DNA from: Vagococcus bubulae
Lineage (GTDB): Bacteria > Bacillota > Bacilli > Lactobacillales > Vagococcaceae
Direction: 5' to 3'
DNA length: 64,000 nucleotides
Assembly: GCF_003950315.1 (NCBI RefSeq)
Contig: NZ_NGJT01000012.1
Location: 1 to 64,000 of the forward strand
Made by a program: the position numbers and the translations under genes. The number at the start of each line of letters is the position of its first letter. The first letter of the stretch is position 1. Of this stretch, positions 27,690 to 35,697 are shown piece after piece. The notes beneath the pieces were generated by a model. It saw only the letters and a program-made list of their open reading frames with translations. It searched no databases and was not told the DNA's origin.

Positions 27690-29579
27690 ATGAAGCTGTT
27701 ACGAGCAGATAATTTAGATAAAAATTACGGAACAAAACAATTATTAGATGATGTTTCTTTTTTAATAAAAGAAAAAGATCGTATTGGATTAATCGGAATT
27801 AATGGAACAGGTAAATCAACGTTGATTAAGATTTTATCAGGAAAAGATCATGCAGAAAAAGGATCGATTGATTACCCAAATGATTATAAAATTGGTTACC
27901 TCTCTCAAGATACCATCTTTTCTGAAGATATTTCAGTATTAGATGCTGTTTTTGATGATGATACACCTGTTATGAAGGCCATTCGTTCGTATGAGAAAGC
28001 ATTGGTTGATTTGGCACAAGATGGAGAGAATCCAACAGTACAAAAAGCATACGAAAAAGCAGAAGAAGCAATGAATAAAGAAGATGCTTGGTTAGCTGAG
28101 ACAAGTGCTAAAACCATTTTAAATAAATTAGGCATTTTATTTTTAGATAAAAAAGTATCAGAGCTCTCTGGTGGACAACAAAAACGACTAGGATTGGCAC
28201 AAGTCTTAATCCAATCACCTGATTTACTTCTTTTAGATGAACCAACCAACCATTTAGATTATGAAACGATTCAATGGCTAGAGGATTACTTGAATCACTA
28301 TCAAGGCTCACTCATCGTGATTACGCATGATCGCTACTTTTTAGATCGTGTGACGAATCGAATATTTGAATTAGCTGATGGAACATTACACGAATACACG
28401 GGAAATTATCAAGCTTATTTATTGCAACGAGCAGAACGTGAAGAACAAGAAAAGAAAAGTTTACACAAAAATAAACAGCTATTTAAGCAAGAACTTGCTT
28501 GGATGCGTGCTGGCGTAAAAGCTCGTGGAACGAAACAACAAGCTAGAATTAATCGTTTTAATGATTTGAAAGATAAAGTAAGTGGTTCAAGTGATAAAGG
28601 AAATTTAGAATTTTCAGCTGGAACAAAACGATTAGGTAAAAAAGTCATTGAAATAGAAAAAGCCAATTATCGTATTGAAAACAACGTTATATTAGATGAC
28701 TTTGATTTATTAATTCAATCACATGAACGATTGGGGGTTACAGGAGCAAATGGTTCTGGTAAGTCTACGTTGTTAAATCTTATTTCTGGAAAAATTGCAT
28801 TAGATAGTGGTGTGATTGAACTAGGTGAAACGGTCAATATTGGGTATTACACGCAAGGAAATGATCAATTAGATGAAAGCAAACGCATTATTTCATTTCT
28901 ACAAGAAATTGCCGAAGAAGTGAAGCAGCAAGATGGTACAGTAATTAGTGTGACAGAGATGTTGGAGAGATTTTTATTTCCTAGACATGTTCATGGAACA
29001 CTAATCAGTAAGCTGTCTGGTGGTGAGAAACGTCGTTTATACTTACTTAGCATTTTAATCCAACAACCAAATGTGTTATTATTAGATGAACCAACAAATG
29101 ATTTAGATGTTGAAACATTGACTATTTTAGAAGATTATTTATCTGATTTTCAAGGGGCAGTTATTGCCGTGAGTCATGATCGGTATTTCTTAGATAAGAC
29201 AATGGATAAGTTGTTAATTTTTAAAGGTCAAGGTGACATGACTACTTTTTATGGCTCAATGAGTGACTATGTTGAGCGAGTAGGCGAGCAAGAGTCAGTT
29301 GAGAAAATCAAATCAACACCAACTAAAAAAGTTGAAAAAGTAGCATCTGATGACAGTGAGAAAAAGAAATTAACCTATAAAGAAAAAATTGAATGGGAAA
29401 CAATTGAAGAAGATATTGCCCAATTAGAAGCAAGCATTGAGTCACTAAATGAACAAATGTTAGACAATAGTAGTGATGCTATAAAATTACAAGATTTGCA
29501 AGCGACACTAACAACTACCGAACAAACTCTTGAAGAAAAACTTGAGAGATGGGAATATCTTAGTGAATTTGCTGATTAA
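27690..29579 (+). CDS. ABC-F family ATPase, Uup/YfmR type
   Basis: This 629-residue soluble protein has two ABC domains: Walker A GINGTGKS and GANGSGKS, signatures LSGGQQKR and LSGGEKRR, and Walker B LLLLDEPTNHLD and LLLDEPTNDLD. The interdomain linker is basic, and a C-terminal coiled coil lies at about 555-629. Length and tail match YfmR/Uup, which act on ribosomes stalled at difficult sequences, rather than antibiotic-protection ABC-Fs. It is likely cotranscribed with thyA. Confidence 0.9.
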   Translation: MKLLRADNLDKNYGTKQLLDDVSFLIKEKDRIGLIGINGTGKSTLIKILSGKDHAEKGSIDYPNDYKIGYLSQDTIFSEDISVLDAVFDDDTPVMKAIRSYEKALVDLAQDGENPTVQKAYEKAEEAMNKEDAWLAETSAKTILNKLGILFLDKKVSELSGGQQKRLGLAQVLIQSPDLLLLDEPTNHLDYETIQWLEDYLNHYQGSLIVITHDRYFLDRVTNRIFELADGTLHEYTGNYQAYLLQRAEREEQEKKSLHKNKQLFKQELAWMRAGVKARGTKQQARINRFNDLKDKVSGSSDKGNLEFSAGTKRLGKKVIEIEKANYRIENNVILDDFDLLIQSHERLGVTGANGSGKSTLLNLISGKIALDSGVIELGETVNIGYYTQGNDQLDESKRIISFLQEIAEEVKQQDGTVISVTEMLERFLFPRHVHGTLISKLSGGEKRRLYLLSILIQQPNVLLLDEPTNDLDVETLTILEDYLSDFQGAVIAVSHDRYFLDKTMDKLLIFKGQGDMTTFYGSMSDYVERVGEQESVEKIKSTPTKKVEKVASDDSEKKKLTYKEKIEWETIEEDIAQLEASIESLNEQMLDNSSDAIKLQDLQATLTTTEQTLEEKLERWEYLSEFAD

Positions 29580-29603
29580 TAAATGATTTTTTGAGGGGTA
29601 ATT

Positions 29604-30551
29604 ATGGAAGAAGCATATTTAGAATTAGGCCGTGAGATATTAAATAAAGGTCATGAAAAGACAGATCGTACAGGTACTGGGACAAAAAGTCTTTTTGGTT
29701 ACCAAATGCGTTTTGATTTAAGCCAAGGATTTCCGCTGTTGACAACCAAACGTATTCCATTTTCTTTAGTGAAAAGTGAGTTGTTATGGTTTCTTAAAGG
29801 CGATACAAACATTAAATATCTGTTAGAAAATAACAATCATATTTGGGACGAGTGGGCGTTTGAACGCTATGTTAAAAGCGAGGAATATACCGGTCCTGAT
29901 ATGACAGATTTTGGTCGTCGATGTTTAGTAGACGAAGAATTTAATGAAGCGTATCAAAAAGAGATGGCTTCTTTTAGAGAAAACATGCTAACGGATGATG
30001 AATTTGCTGAAAAATATGGTGAATTAGGAAATATTTATGGTTCACAGTGGCGCCGTTGGAAAACATCAACAGGAGACACCATCGACCAATTAAAAGATGT
30101 GATAGACATGATTCGAAACACACCAGATTCTAGACGGTTAATCGTGTCAGCATGGAATCCGGAAGATGTGCCATCGATGGCTTTACCACCATGTCACACG
30201 TTATTTCAATTTTATGTGGCAGATGGAAAATTAAGTTGCCAACTGTATCAACGTAGTGCAGATGTGTTTCTAGGTGTGCCGTTTAATATTGCTAGTTATG
30301 CGTTGTTGACACACTTAATTGCACATGAAACAAATTTAGAAGTTGGTGAATTTGTTCATACATTAGGGGATGCTCATTTATATAGCAACCACATAGAACA
30401 AATGAACGAACAACTCTCACGTGAGGTAAGAGAGTTGCCAACGTTATGGTTAAATAAAGAGAAAGTATCTATATTTGATTTTGAGATGGACGATATAAAA
30501 ATCGAAGGATACCAGCCACATCCGAGTATTAAGGCACCGATTGCGGTGTAG
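29604..30551 (+). CDS. thyA: Thymidylate synthase
   Basis: This 315-residue enzyme makes dTMP from dUMP with methylene-tetrahydrofolate. The catalytic Cys197 is in [11 protein letters not shown]; the Arg loop [12 protein letters not shown] and dUMP-binding [17 protein letters not shown] are present. An insertion of about 50 residues (about 88-140) gives the longer form common in Lactobacillales. The following dfrA regenerates tetrahydrofolate from its product, so the pair works as a unit. Confidence 0.96.
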   Translation: MEEAYLELGREILNKGHEKTDRTGTGTKSLFGYQMRFDLSQGFPLLTTKRIPFSLVKSELLWFLKGDTNIKYLLENNNHIWDEWAFERYVKSEEYTGPDMTDFGRRCLVDEEFNEAYQKEMASFRENMLTDDEFAEKYGELGNIYGSQWRRWKTSTGDTIDQLKDVIDMIRNTPDSRRLIVSAWNPEDVPSMALPPCHTLFQFYVADGKLSCQLYQRSADVFLGVPFNIASYALLTHLIAHETNLEVGEFVHTLGDAHLYSNHIEQMNEQLSREVRELPTLWLNKEKVSIFDFEMDDIKIEGYQPHPSIKAPIAV

Positions 30552-30578
30552 GGGAAATTTGGGAGGAAATAAAGAAAT

Positions 30579-31073
30579 ATGATAGCAGCTATATGGGCTC
30601 AAGATGAGAATGGATTAATTGGGAAAGACGATAAATTACCTTGGTATTTGCCAGATGATTTACAATTTTTCAAACAAATGACGGAAAATAATACGATTGT
30701 CATGGGACGTAAAACCTTTGAAGGAATGGGTAAAAATCTATTACCTAATCGTCAAACTATCGTGTTAACATCAGACCAATCTTATGATGGAAATGGTGCG
30801 ATTGTCATGCATTCGGTAGATGACGTATTGAAATACGCCGAAGAATTTGATGGGATTACCTTTATCACTGGCGGTGGTGAGATTTATAAAACGTTCTTGC
30901 CTTACACTGATGTATTATATCGTACGTTGATTCAATCAACATTTGAAGGAGATACTTATTTTCCTTATATTGATTGGGGAGAGTGGAATATCGTTAGTAC
31001 CAGTGAAGGCTCTGTTAACGATGACAATCCATACCCACATGATTTTGAGACATACCAACGCCATCAATCGTAA
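30579..31073 (+). CDS. folA: Dihydrofolate reductase
   Basis: This 164-residue enzyme, the target of trimethoprim, has the substrate loop KLPWYLPDDLQFF with catalytic Asp27, NADPH-binding GRKTFEGMG and the conserved ITGGGEIY. Length and motifs fit the chromosomal type; I see no reason to call it a resistance variant. The SD GGGAGGA precedes the ATG. Confidence 0.95.
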   Translation: MIAAIWAQDENGLIGKDDKLPWYLPDDLQFFKQMTENNTIVMGRKTFEGMGKNLLPNRQTIVLTSDQSYDGNGAIVMHSVDDVLKYAEEFDGITFITGGGEIYKTFLPYTDVLYRTLIQSTFEGDTYFPYIDWGEWNIVSTSEGSVNDDNPYPHDFETYQRHQS

Positions 31074-31077
31074 CACC

Positions 31078-31115
31078 AAAAGGACTGATGAATGATTTTG
31101 TTCACCAGTCTTTTT
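31078..31115 (+). terminator. Terminator after thyA-folA
   Basis: AAAGGACTG..GAA pairs with TTC..CAGTCTTTTT, with internal mismatches, ending in a T-run. Confidence 0.65.
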
Positions 31116-31258
31116 ATTTAGAATAAAAGAAGAAATATTAAAAATTTTACAAAGCGTCTTTTTTTTCATTGAAAAAAATAATTAACAGTGAGATACTTTA
31201 TTTTGACAGTATAATAATGGGGGTATTTTACGCGACCATTAATGAGGAGAATCAATCA

Positions 31259-33376
31259 ATGAGCCAGAGAAATAAAGGGAAATTTTTATTCAGTAAAAAC
31301 AAACAAGGGAAAAAAACGAAATCTCATGTCCCAATCAGACTAGATATTTTGTTTTTTATTGTGTTTATATTATTTACTATGTTAATTGTGAAATTATCTG
31401 ATTTGCAAATTAAAAATCAAGAAAAATATAAAACAATTGTCTCAAGTGGTCAAAAGAAAATTATTGAAGAAAAAGCACCTAGAGGGTATATATATGATTC
31501 AAAAGGAAATATTTTAGTTGGAAATAAAGCCACACAAGCGATTCTCTTTACTCGTTCAGCAGGGATGAACGCAAACGATATTCGTAAAGTGAGTCAGGAT
31601 ATTGTGAAACTAATTGATGTGGAGCCTGACAAATTAACAGATAGAGATAAGAAAGATTATTGGTTATCTAATCCAGAAAATCTAGTTGAGGCACAAAAAC
31701 GATTGACTGTTTCTGACAAAGTAAACGCGAATGGACAAGAATTATCTAATAGTGATTTGTATACGAAAACTGTTGATAAGGTGAAAGATAGTGAGATTCA
31801 GTTTAATGATGAAGAGATGAAAGAAGCCTCTATTTTTAAACGGATAAATGGTGCTGCTGCCTTGCAACCTGTCACAATAAAAAATGATAACGTGACACCT
31901 GAAGAAATTGCAAAAGTTGGAGAAAATACAGCCGCTATTTCTGGATTATCAGCAGGGACAGATTGGGAAAGAGATTATCCTGAAAAAGATCAAATTCGTT
32001 CCATTCTTGGCACAGTATCAACTGAAAAACAAGGATTACCTGAAGATGAAATTGATGATTATTTGAAAAAAGGTTATCAGAGAAATGACCGAGTGGGATT
32101 AAGCTACCTTGAAAAATCGTATGAAGACACGTTAAAAGGTAAAAAAGGCCAAGCGGAAGTTGTGACAGATAAAGATCAAAAAATTGTATCGAAAAAAGAA
32201 GTGAAAGCAAGTGAAAAAGGGGACAACTTAATGTTGACCATCAATCTTGATTTTCAACGTAAAGTAGAAGAGATTGCTAAACGAAATTTTGAATCACTGC
32301 AACAGGCTGGCAAAGCACAATATGCTCCTGGAGTTTATGTAGTAGTAACCAATCCAAACAATGGTGAAGTTCTATCAATGGTAGGACTTAGTAAAGATCC
32401 AGACACAGGCGAATTGGTGGATGATACATTAGGTACAATAAACAAAGCTTTTGTGCCAGGTTCTTCTATTAAGGCAGCAACAGTGATGGCTGGTTATGAG
32501 AATGGTATCATTAAAGGCAATCAAACCATGATTGACGAGCCGTTAGTATTTAGTGATGGATCGATTAAATCGTCTTTATTTAATCAATACTCATCTATTC
32601 CTTTAACAACTGAACAAGCGCTCGAAGTGTCTTCGAACGTTTACATGATGAAAATTGCTTTAGGTATGATGGGAGCAGAATACGTTCCAAGAATGTCTTT
32701 ACCAATGGATACCAGTGTGTTTGATAAATTGAGAAAGACATATGAAGAATTTGGCTTAGGAACAAAAACAGGAATTGATATTCCACAAGAATCTGTTGGG
32801 GTATTGAATACAAATTATAAAGATAAAAACGGCAATTATATTCCTGGTATTATGGCTAGTGCCTTGGATTTATCTTTTGGTAACTATGAAGCATATACTC
32901 CTATGCAGTTAGCACAATATGTATCCACTGTAGCAAATGGTGGGACACGTTATGCTCCTCATGTTGTAAAAGGTATTTATGGGAATAGTGATAATGGTGA
33001 ACTTGGTGATGAAAAAGAATTGATTCAACCTAAAGTGATGAGTAAAATTGAAGGCAGAGAAAATGAATTTGAAATTATCCAAGAAGGCATGTATCAAGTG
33101 GTTAATGGTTCAATGGGAACAGGAACTGTTTTACAAGGAGCGAGTCTTCCAATTGCGGCAAAAACAGGGACAGCGGAAACATTTGCAGTAGATCCACAAA
33201 CAAATAAAACCATCTCCGTGATAAATAGTACGATTGTCGGATATGCTCCTTATAACGATCCAAAAGTTGCAGTCAGTGTGATGATTCCACAAATTAGTGA
33301 TGATAACATGGCAACAAATAGATTAATCTTAAAAGAAGTCATTAATGCCTATAACGAAGAATATAATAAACAGTAA
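31259..33376 (+). CDS. Class B penicillin-binding protein (transpeptidase)
   Basis: This 705-residue peptidoglycan transpeptidase has a basic cytoplasmic N-terminus and one membrane anchor (about 27-46). The PBP dimer domain begins EEKAPRGYIYDSKGNIL, and the catalytic domain has SSIK at 402-405, an SSN motif (VSSNVYM) and KTGT near the end. The overall layout fits the PbpA/PBP2-like group. The start at 31259 follows GAGGAG with 9-base spacing. The open frame extends 30 codons upstream, over TTGACA and TATAAT elements that look like promoter sequence. A penicillin-affinity class cannot be inferred. Confidence 0.9.
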   Translation: MSQRNKGKFLFSKNKQGKKTKSHVPIRLDILFFIVFILFTMLIVKLSDLQIKNQEKYKTIVSSGQKKIIEEKAPRGYIYDSKGNILVGNKATQAILFTRSAGMNANDIRKVSQDIVKLIDVEPDKLTDRDKKDYWLSNPENLVEAQKRLTVSDKVNANGQELSNSDLYTKTVDKVKDSEIQFNDEEMKEASIFKRINGAAALQPVTIKNDNVTPEEIAKVGENTAAISGLSAGTDWERDYPEKDQIRSILGTVSTEKQGLPEDEIDDYLKKGYQRNDRVGLSYLEKSYEDTLKGKKGQAEVVTDKDQKIVSKKEVKASEKGDNLMLTINLDFQRKVEEIAKRNFESLQQAGKAQYAPGVYVVVTNPNNGEVLSMVGLSKDPDTGELVDDTLGTINKAFVPGSSIKAATVMAGYENGIIKGNQTMIDEPLVFSDGSIKSSLFNQYSSIPLTTEQALEVSSNVYMMKIALGMMGAEYVPRMSLPMDTSVFDKLRKTYEEFGLGTKTGIDIPQESVGVLNTNYKDKNGNYIPGIMASALDLSFGNYEAYTPMQLAQYVSTVANGGTRYAPHVVKGIYGNSDNGELGDEKELIQPKVMSKIEGRENEFEIIQEGMYQVVNGSMGTGTVLQGASLPIAAKTGTAETFAVDPQTNKTISVINSTIVGYAPYNDPKVAVSVMIPQISDDNMATNRLILKEVINAYNEEYNKQ

Positions 33377-33456
33377 ATGTGTTTTTGTATTCAAAACTGT
33401 AAAGGAGAACTCCTTAACAAATTTTCCAAAAAGACTAGAAATTTTAAATAAAACAT

Positions 33457-33495
33457 GATATGATATTCAAGTGTCAAGTATGATACTTGAATATC
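33457..33495 (+). promoter_or_regulatory. rpmG promoter overlapped by a perfect inverted repeat
   Basis: Extended -10 TG-A-TATGAT (33456-33464). Its last three bases fall in the left arm of GATATTCAAGT (33462-33472), which is perfectly repeated in inverse as ACTTGAATATC (33485-33495). An inner palindrome TCAAGTA/TACTTGA is nested in it. It may be an operator or a 5' mRNA hairpin. Confidence 0.5.
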
Positions 33496-33519
33496 TAATT
33501 TATTTCGGAGGGAAAAATA

Positions 33520-33669
33520 ATGCGCGTAAATATTACTTTAGAATGTACAGAATGTAAAGAAAGAAATTATCTTTCAAACAAAAACAAACGTAACAATCCT
33601 GAGCGTTTAGAAGTTAAAAAATATTGTCCACGTGAACGTAAAGTTACTTTACACCGTGAAACAAAATAA
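33520..33669 (+). CDS. rpmG: 50S ribosomal protein L33
   Basis: This 49-residue ribosomal protein is recognisable by [17 protein letters not shown] and the end [10 protein letters not shown]. Zinc-binding L33 has two CxxC pairs. Here Cys9/Cys12 form one pair, but the second is reduced to a single Cys36 (YCPRER), so zinc binding is probably lost or weak. Many Firmicutes keep zinc and zinc-free paralogs. The SD GGAGGG precedes the ATG. Confidence 0.95.
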   Translation: MRVNITLECTECKERNYLSNKNKRNNPERLEVKKYCPRERKVTLHRETK

Positions 33670-33682
33670 TTTTTTCTATTAT

Positions 33683-33722
33683 AAGCTAGAAACCTTGTTT
33701 AGTAAAGGTTCTAGCTTTTTTT
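33683..33722 (+). terminator. Terminator after rpmG
   Basis: AAGCTAGAAACCTT pairs with AAGGTTCTAGCTT (one unpaired A), followed by a T-run. Confidence 0.85.
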
Positions 33723-33941
33723 GTGCTTAAATTTACTTGGTGAGTACGGTTTGTTGGATAAATTTTGAAAACAGGATTAGTTTTAATAGACTATCTGAAG
33801 ATTAAATTCTCCCCTTTTTTTGCACTTTGTTACAAGTAAATAGAAAATATTGCTCATGTTAAAAAAGGAAAATGTTATCATTAAAATAGTAGTGAATCAT
33901 TAAAAAATACAATGTTCAAGTTAATTTAAAGATAAGCATAG
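33723..33941. other. Gene-free stretch
   Basis: Very AT-rich. I see no ORF with an SD, no tRNA, and no hairpin with a T-run here. Confidence 0.5.
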
Positions 33942-33992
33942 GATAAAATAAAAATAAATTTAAAAAAGATACTGAAATACTATGTGGTTTTC

Positions 33993-34145
33993 ATGTGGGT
34001 TATGAGTCTAATCTTTTTGATTTTAGGAATATTTTCTTTAATAAACAATCACTACTTAATTGGGATGATCGTCTTAATAGGTGATAGTTATTTATTAAAA
34101 GCCTTATTTGACTTAAATAAAGAAGTAAATCATTTTGATGACTAA
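33993..34145 (+). CDS. Small membrane protein ORF with uncertain start
   Basis: The frame reads MWVMSLIFLILGIFSL, then INNHYLIGMIVLIGDSYLL, and ends LFDLNKEVNHFDD: two hydrophobic helices with a charged tail, much more protein-like than chance. The frame is open back to 33942 and would add basic residues (KINLKKILKYY), but no ATG, GTG or TTG lies there near the weak AGGA at 33940. The ATGs at 33993 and 34002 lack an SD. It is either a gene with a non-standard start or one that has lost its start. No family is recognised. Confidence 0.4.
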   Translation: MWVMSLIFLILGIFSLINNHYLIGMIVLIGDSYLLKALFDLNKEVNHFDD

Positions 34146-34343
34146 CTCTTTATGGTAATAAGAAAAATAGTTTTATCTTTAATAAAGGTAAAAATAGTAA
34201 ATCTTTCATATAACATACTTCCTTTCTTTGATAGTTGTTTATAATTTGACTATTAAATTCTTTTTTTGTGATGTCATGATAGTATCTAATTAAACTTAAA
34301 ATAAACTAAAAAAATAAAAAATAGCCACTTTATTTTAAAAATA
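34146..34343. other. Gene-free stretch
   Basis: AT-rich spacer between the small membrane ORF and the next promoter. A short imperfect palindrome (TTTATCTTT/AAAGGTAAA) is present, but no T-run or ORF was seen. Confidence 0.45.
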
Positions 34344-34367
34344 TGATATATTAAATGAAAACGTTCA
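34344..34367 (+). promoter_or_regulatory. Extended -10 promoter with possible cre-like element
   Basis: TG-A-TATATT (34344-34352) precedes the lipoprotein gene. TGAAAACGTTCA at 34356-34367 lies over the expected start site and resembles a shortened catabolite-response element. Confidence 0.35.
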
Positions 34368-34382
34368 TTATTGGAGGTAACT

Positions 34383-34763
34383 ATGAAAAAACGCTATTTA
34401 ATCATTGTTTTATTTGGACTGTTTCTTTTAGTTGGATGCGGTAATAAAACAACAGGGGATAAAGCCTTATATGGTGAAGTGAAGAATGCTTTGATGACTA
34501 AAATTGATGGATATGACACAGAGAAGAAAAAAGAAGTCAAGGAAGACTATGGTTTGGATAAAAAGAGTCTTGATGAGCTACCATTGGCTATTTACAATAT
34601 TAATGGTCGTTATGTTGGAGTAATTGAATTATCTTCAGATGATACTGAATATTTTTATTACAGTGTTAAAAAGAAAAAAATAATCACAAAATTAGATGAA
34701 AATATTGTTCCGATTGATTTTGGCTCCTTAACTCCAGTGTATAGTCAAAATGGTTTTAATTGA
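34383..34763 (+). CDS. Small lipoprotein of unknown function
   Basis: This 126-residue protein has a signal peptide with lipobox LVGC (Cys19). The mature domain of about 105 residues is rich in Lys and Asp, with NINGRYVGVIELSSDDTEYFYYSVKKKK. I recognise no family. The start at 34383 has GGAGG with 6-base spacing; the longer frame starts with a TTG inside that SD. It is a single gene, with no clear terminator after it. Confidence 0.7.
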   Translation: MKKRYLIIVLFGLFLLVGCGNKTTGDKALYGEVKNALMTKIDGYDTEKKKEVKEDYGLDKKSLDELPLAIYNINGRYVGVIELSSDDTEYFYYSVKKKKIITKLDENIVPIDFGSLTPVYSQNGFN

Positions 34764-34818
34764 CATTTTTTATGAATTTCCCTAAACTATTAGAAATACA
34801 CATAAATGGGGGAATTTT

Positions 34819-35535
34819 ATGAAAAAAATTATAGGGATTTCGGCTAATGAAATACTGGATGCTGGAGAAATACTACATCATCTGCCAATTTCATATTTGC
34901 CAGCTGGTTACGTTCGTGCGGTTCAAGAAGTGGGGGGAACACCTCTTGTATTACCTATAGGCAAACCCAAAGATGCAAGAACATACATAAACTTGATTGA
35001 TAAATTAATTTTAACTGGTGGTCAAAATGTGTCACCATCTCTTTACACATCACATTCATCAAATGAGGAGTTATCATTATTAGAAAGAGATGTGTTTGAA
35101 ATGGCACTGATTGAAGAAGCAATCAAACAGAAGAAACCTATTTTTGGTGTATGTCGTGGCATGCAGTTACTAAATGTCTTTTTAGGTGGAACACTCCATG
35201 AAGATTTAAGTTCACGTCAACCAGAACCTATAAAACATATGCAAGCCCCTGTTGATCGTTGGGTAGCAACACATGATATCTTTTTTGATAAAGAAAGTAT
35301 GTTAACCCCCATATACGGAGATAAAGCAACAGTTAATTCATTTCATTTTCAAAGTGTTGATAAATTAGGAAACGAGTTAAAAGTGACAGCTAAAAGTGAG
35401 GATAATGTGATTGAATCCTTCGAATCTTCAACGAATAAGCATCGTATTCTTGGGGTACAATGGCATCCGGATTTTTCTTATGATGTTTTATCTCAAGAAA
35501 AAGAGGTTTTTGATTTTGTTGTTAATTCATTTTAA
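34819..35535 (+). CDS. Class I glutamine amidotransferase-like hydrolase (PuuD family)
   Basis: This 238-residue protein resembles gamma-glutamyl-gamma-aminobutyrate hydrolase and related peptidase C26 enzymes. The nucleophile is Cys112 in GVCRGMQLLNV and the His is His216 in GVQWHPD. The usual third residue after HP is Glu; here it is Asp218, a conservative change that could still complete the triad. It stands alone without a synthase partner, as expected for a hydrolase. The substrate is uncertain, and no polyamine gene adjoins it. Confidence 0.85.
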   Translation: MKKIIGISANEILDAGEILHHLPISYLPAGYVRAVQEVGGTPLVLPIGKPKDARTYINLIDKLILTGGQNVSPSLYTSHSSNEELSLLERDVFEMALIEEAIKQKKPIFGVCRGMQLLNVFLGGTLHEDLSSRQPEPIKHMQAPVDRWVATHDIFFDKESMLTPIYGDKATVNSFHFQSVDKLGNELKVTAKSEDNVIESFESSTNKHRILGVQWHPDFSYDVLSQEKEVFDFVVNSF

Positions 35536-35555
35536 GTTTTTTTTACTTTTATTGG

Positions 35556-35584
35556 TTGACAAGTGATGTTTTTTTTTTTAAACT
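35556..35584 (+). promoter_or_regulatory. Promoter for the DHA2 exporter
   Basis: TTGACA-N17-TAAACT has a perfect -35. The expected start near 35591 leaves a leader of about 107 bases. Confidence 0.7.
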
Positions 35585-35593
35585 AATAAAGGA

Positions 35594-35675
35594 ATAAATC
35601 GTACAGATAACACAAGGATGACTTGTGTCGAGAGAGAGGCGAAATTTATCTTTAGGGATAAGTTTCGTTTTTTTT
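35594..35675 (+). promoter_or_regulatory. Leader with intrinsic terminator upstream of the DHA2 exporter
   Basis: Hairpin ACACAAG/CTTGTGT (35610-35628) is followed by a terminator, CGAAATTTATC/GATAAGTTTCG (35640-35667) with eight T. Only about 10 bases separate it from the SD of the exporter gene. ATAAATCG at 35594-35601 can pair with CG(AA)ATTTAT of the terminator's left arm, offering an alternative fold. This looks like transcription attenuation. It could also be merely the terminator of the upstream gene, but it lies downstream of a good promoter. Confidence 0.5.
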
Positions 35676-35697
35676 ATGGAAAAATGGAGGGAACTTT

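Noticed and set aside
27690-29579. ABC-F protein as an antibiotic resistance factor
   Set aside because: Length, linker and C-terminal coiled coil fit YfmR/Uup, and the setting with thyA is housekeeping.
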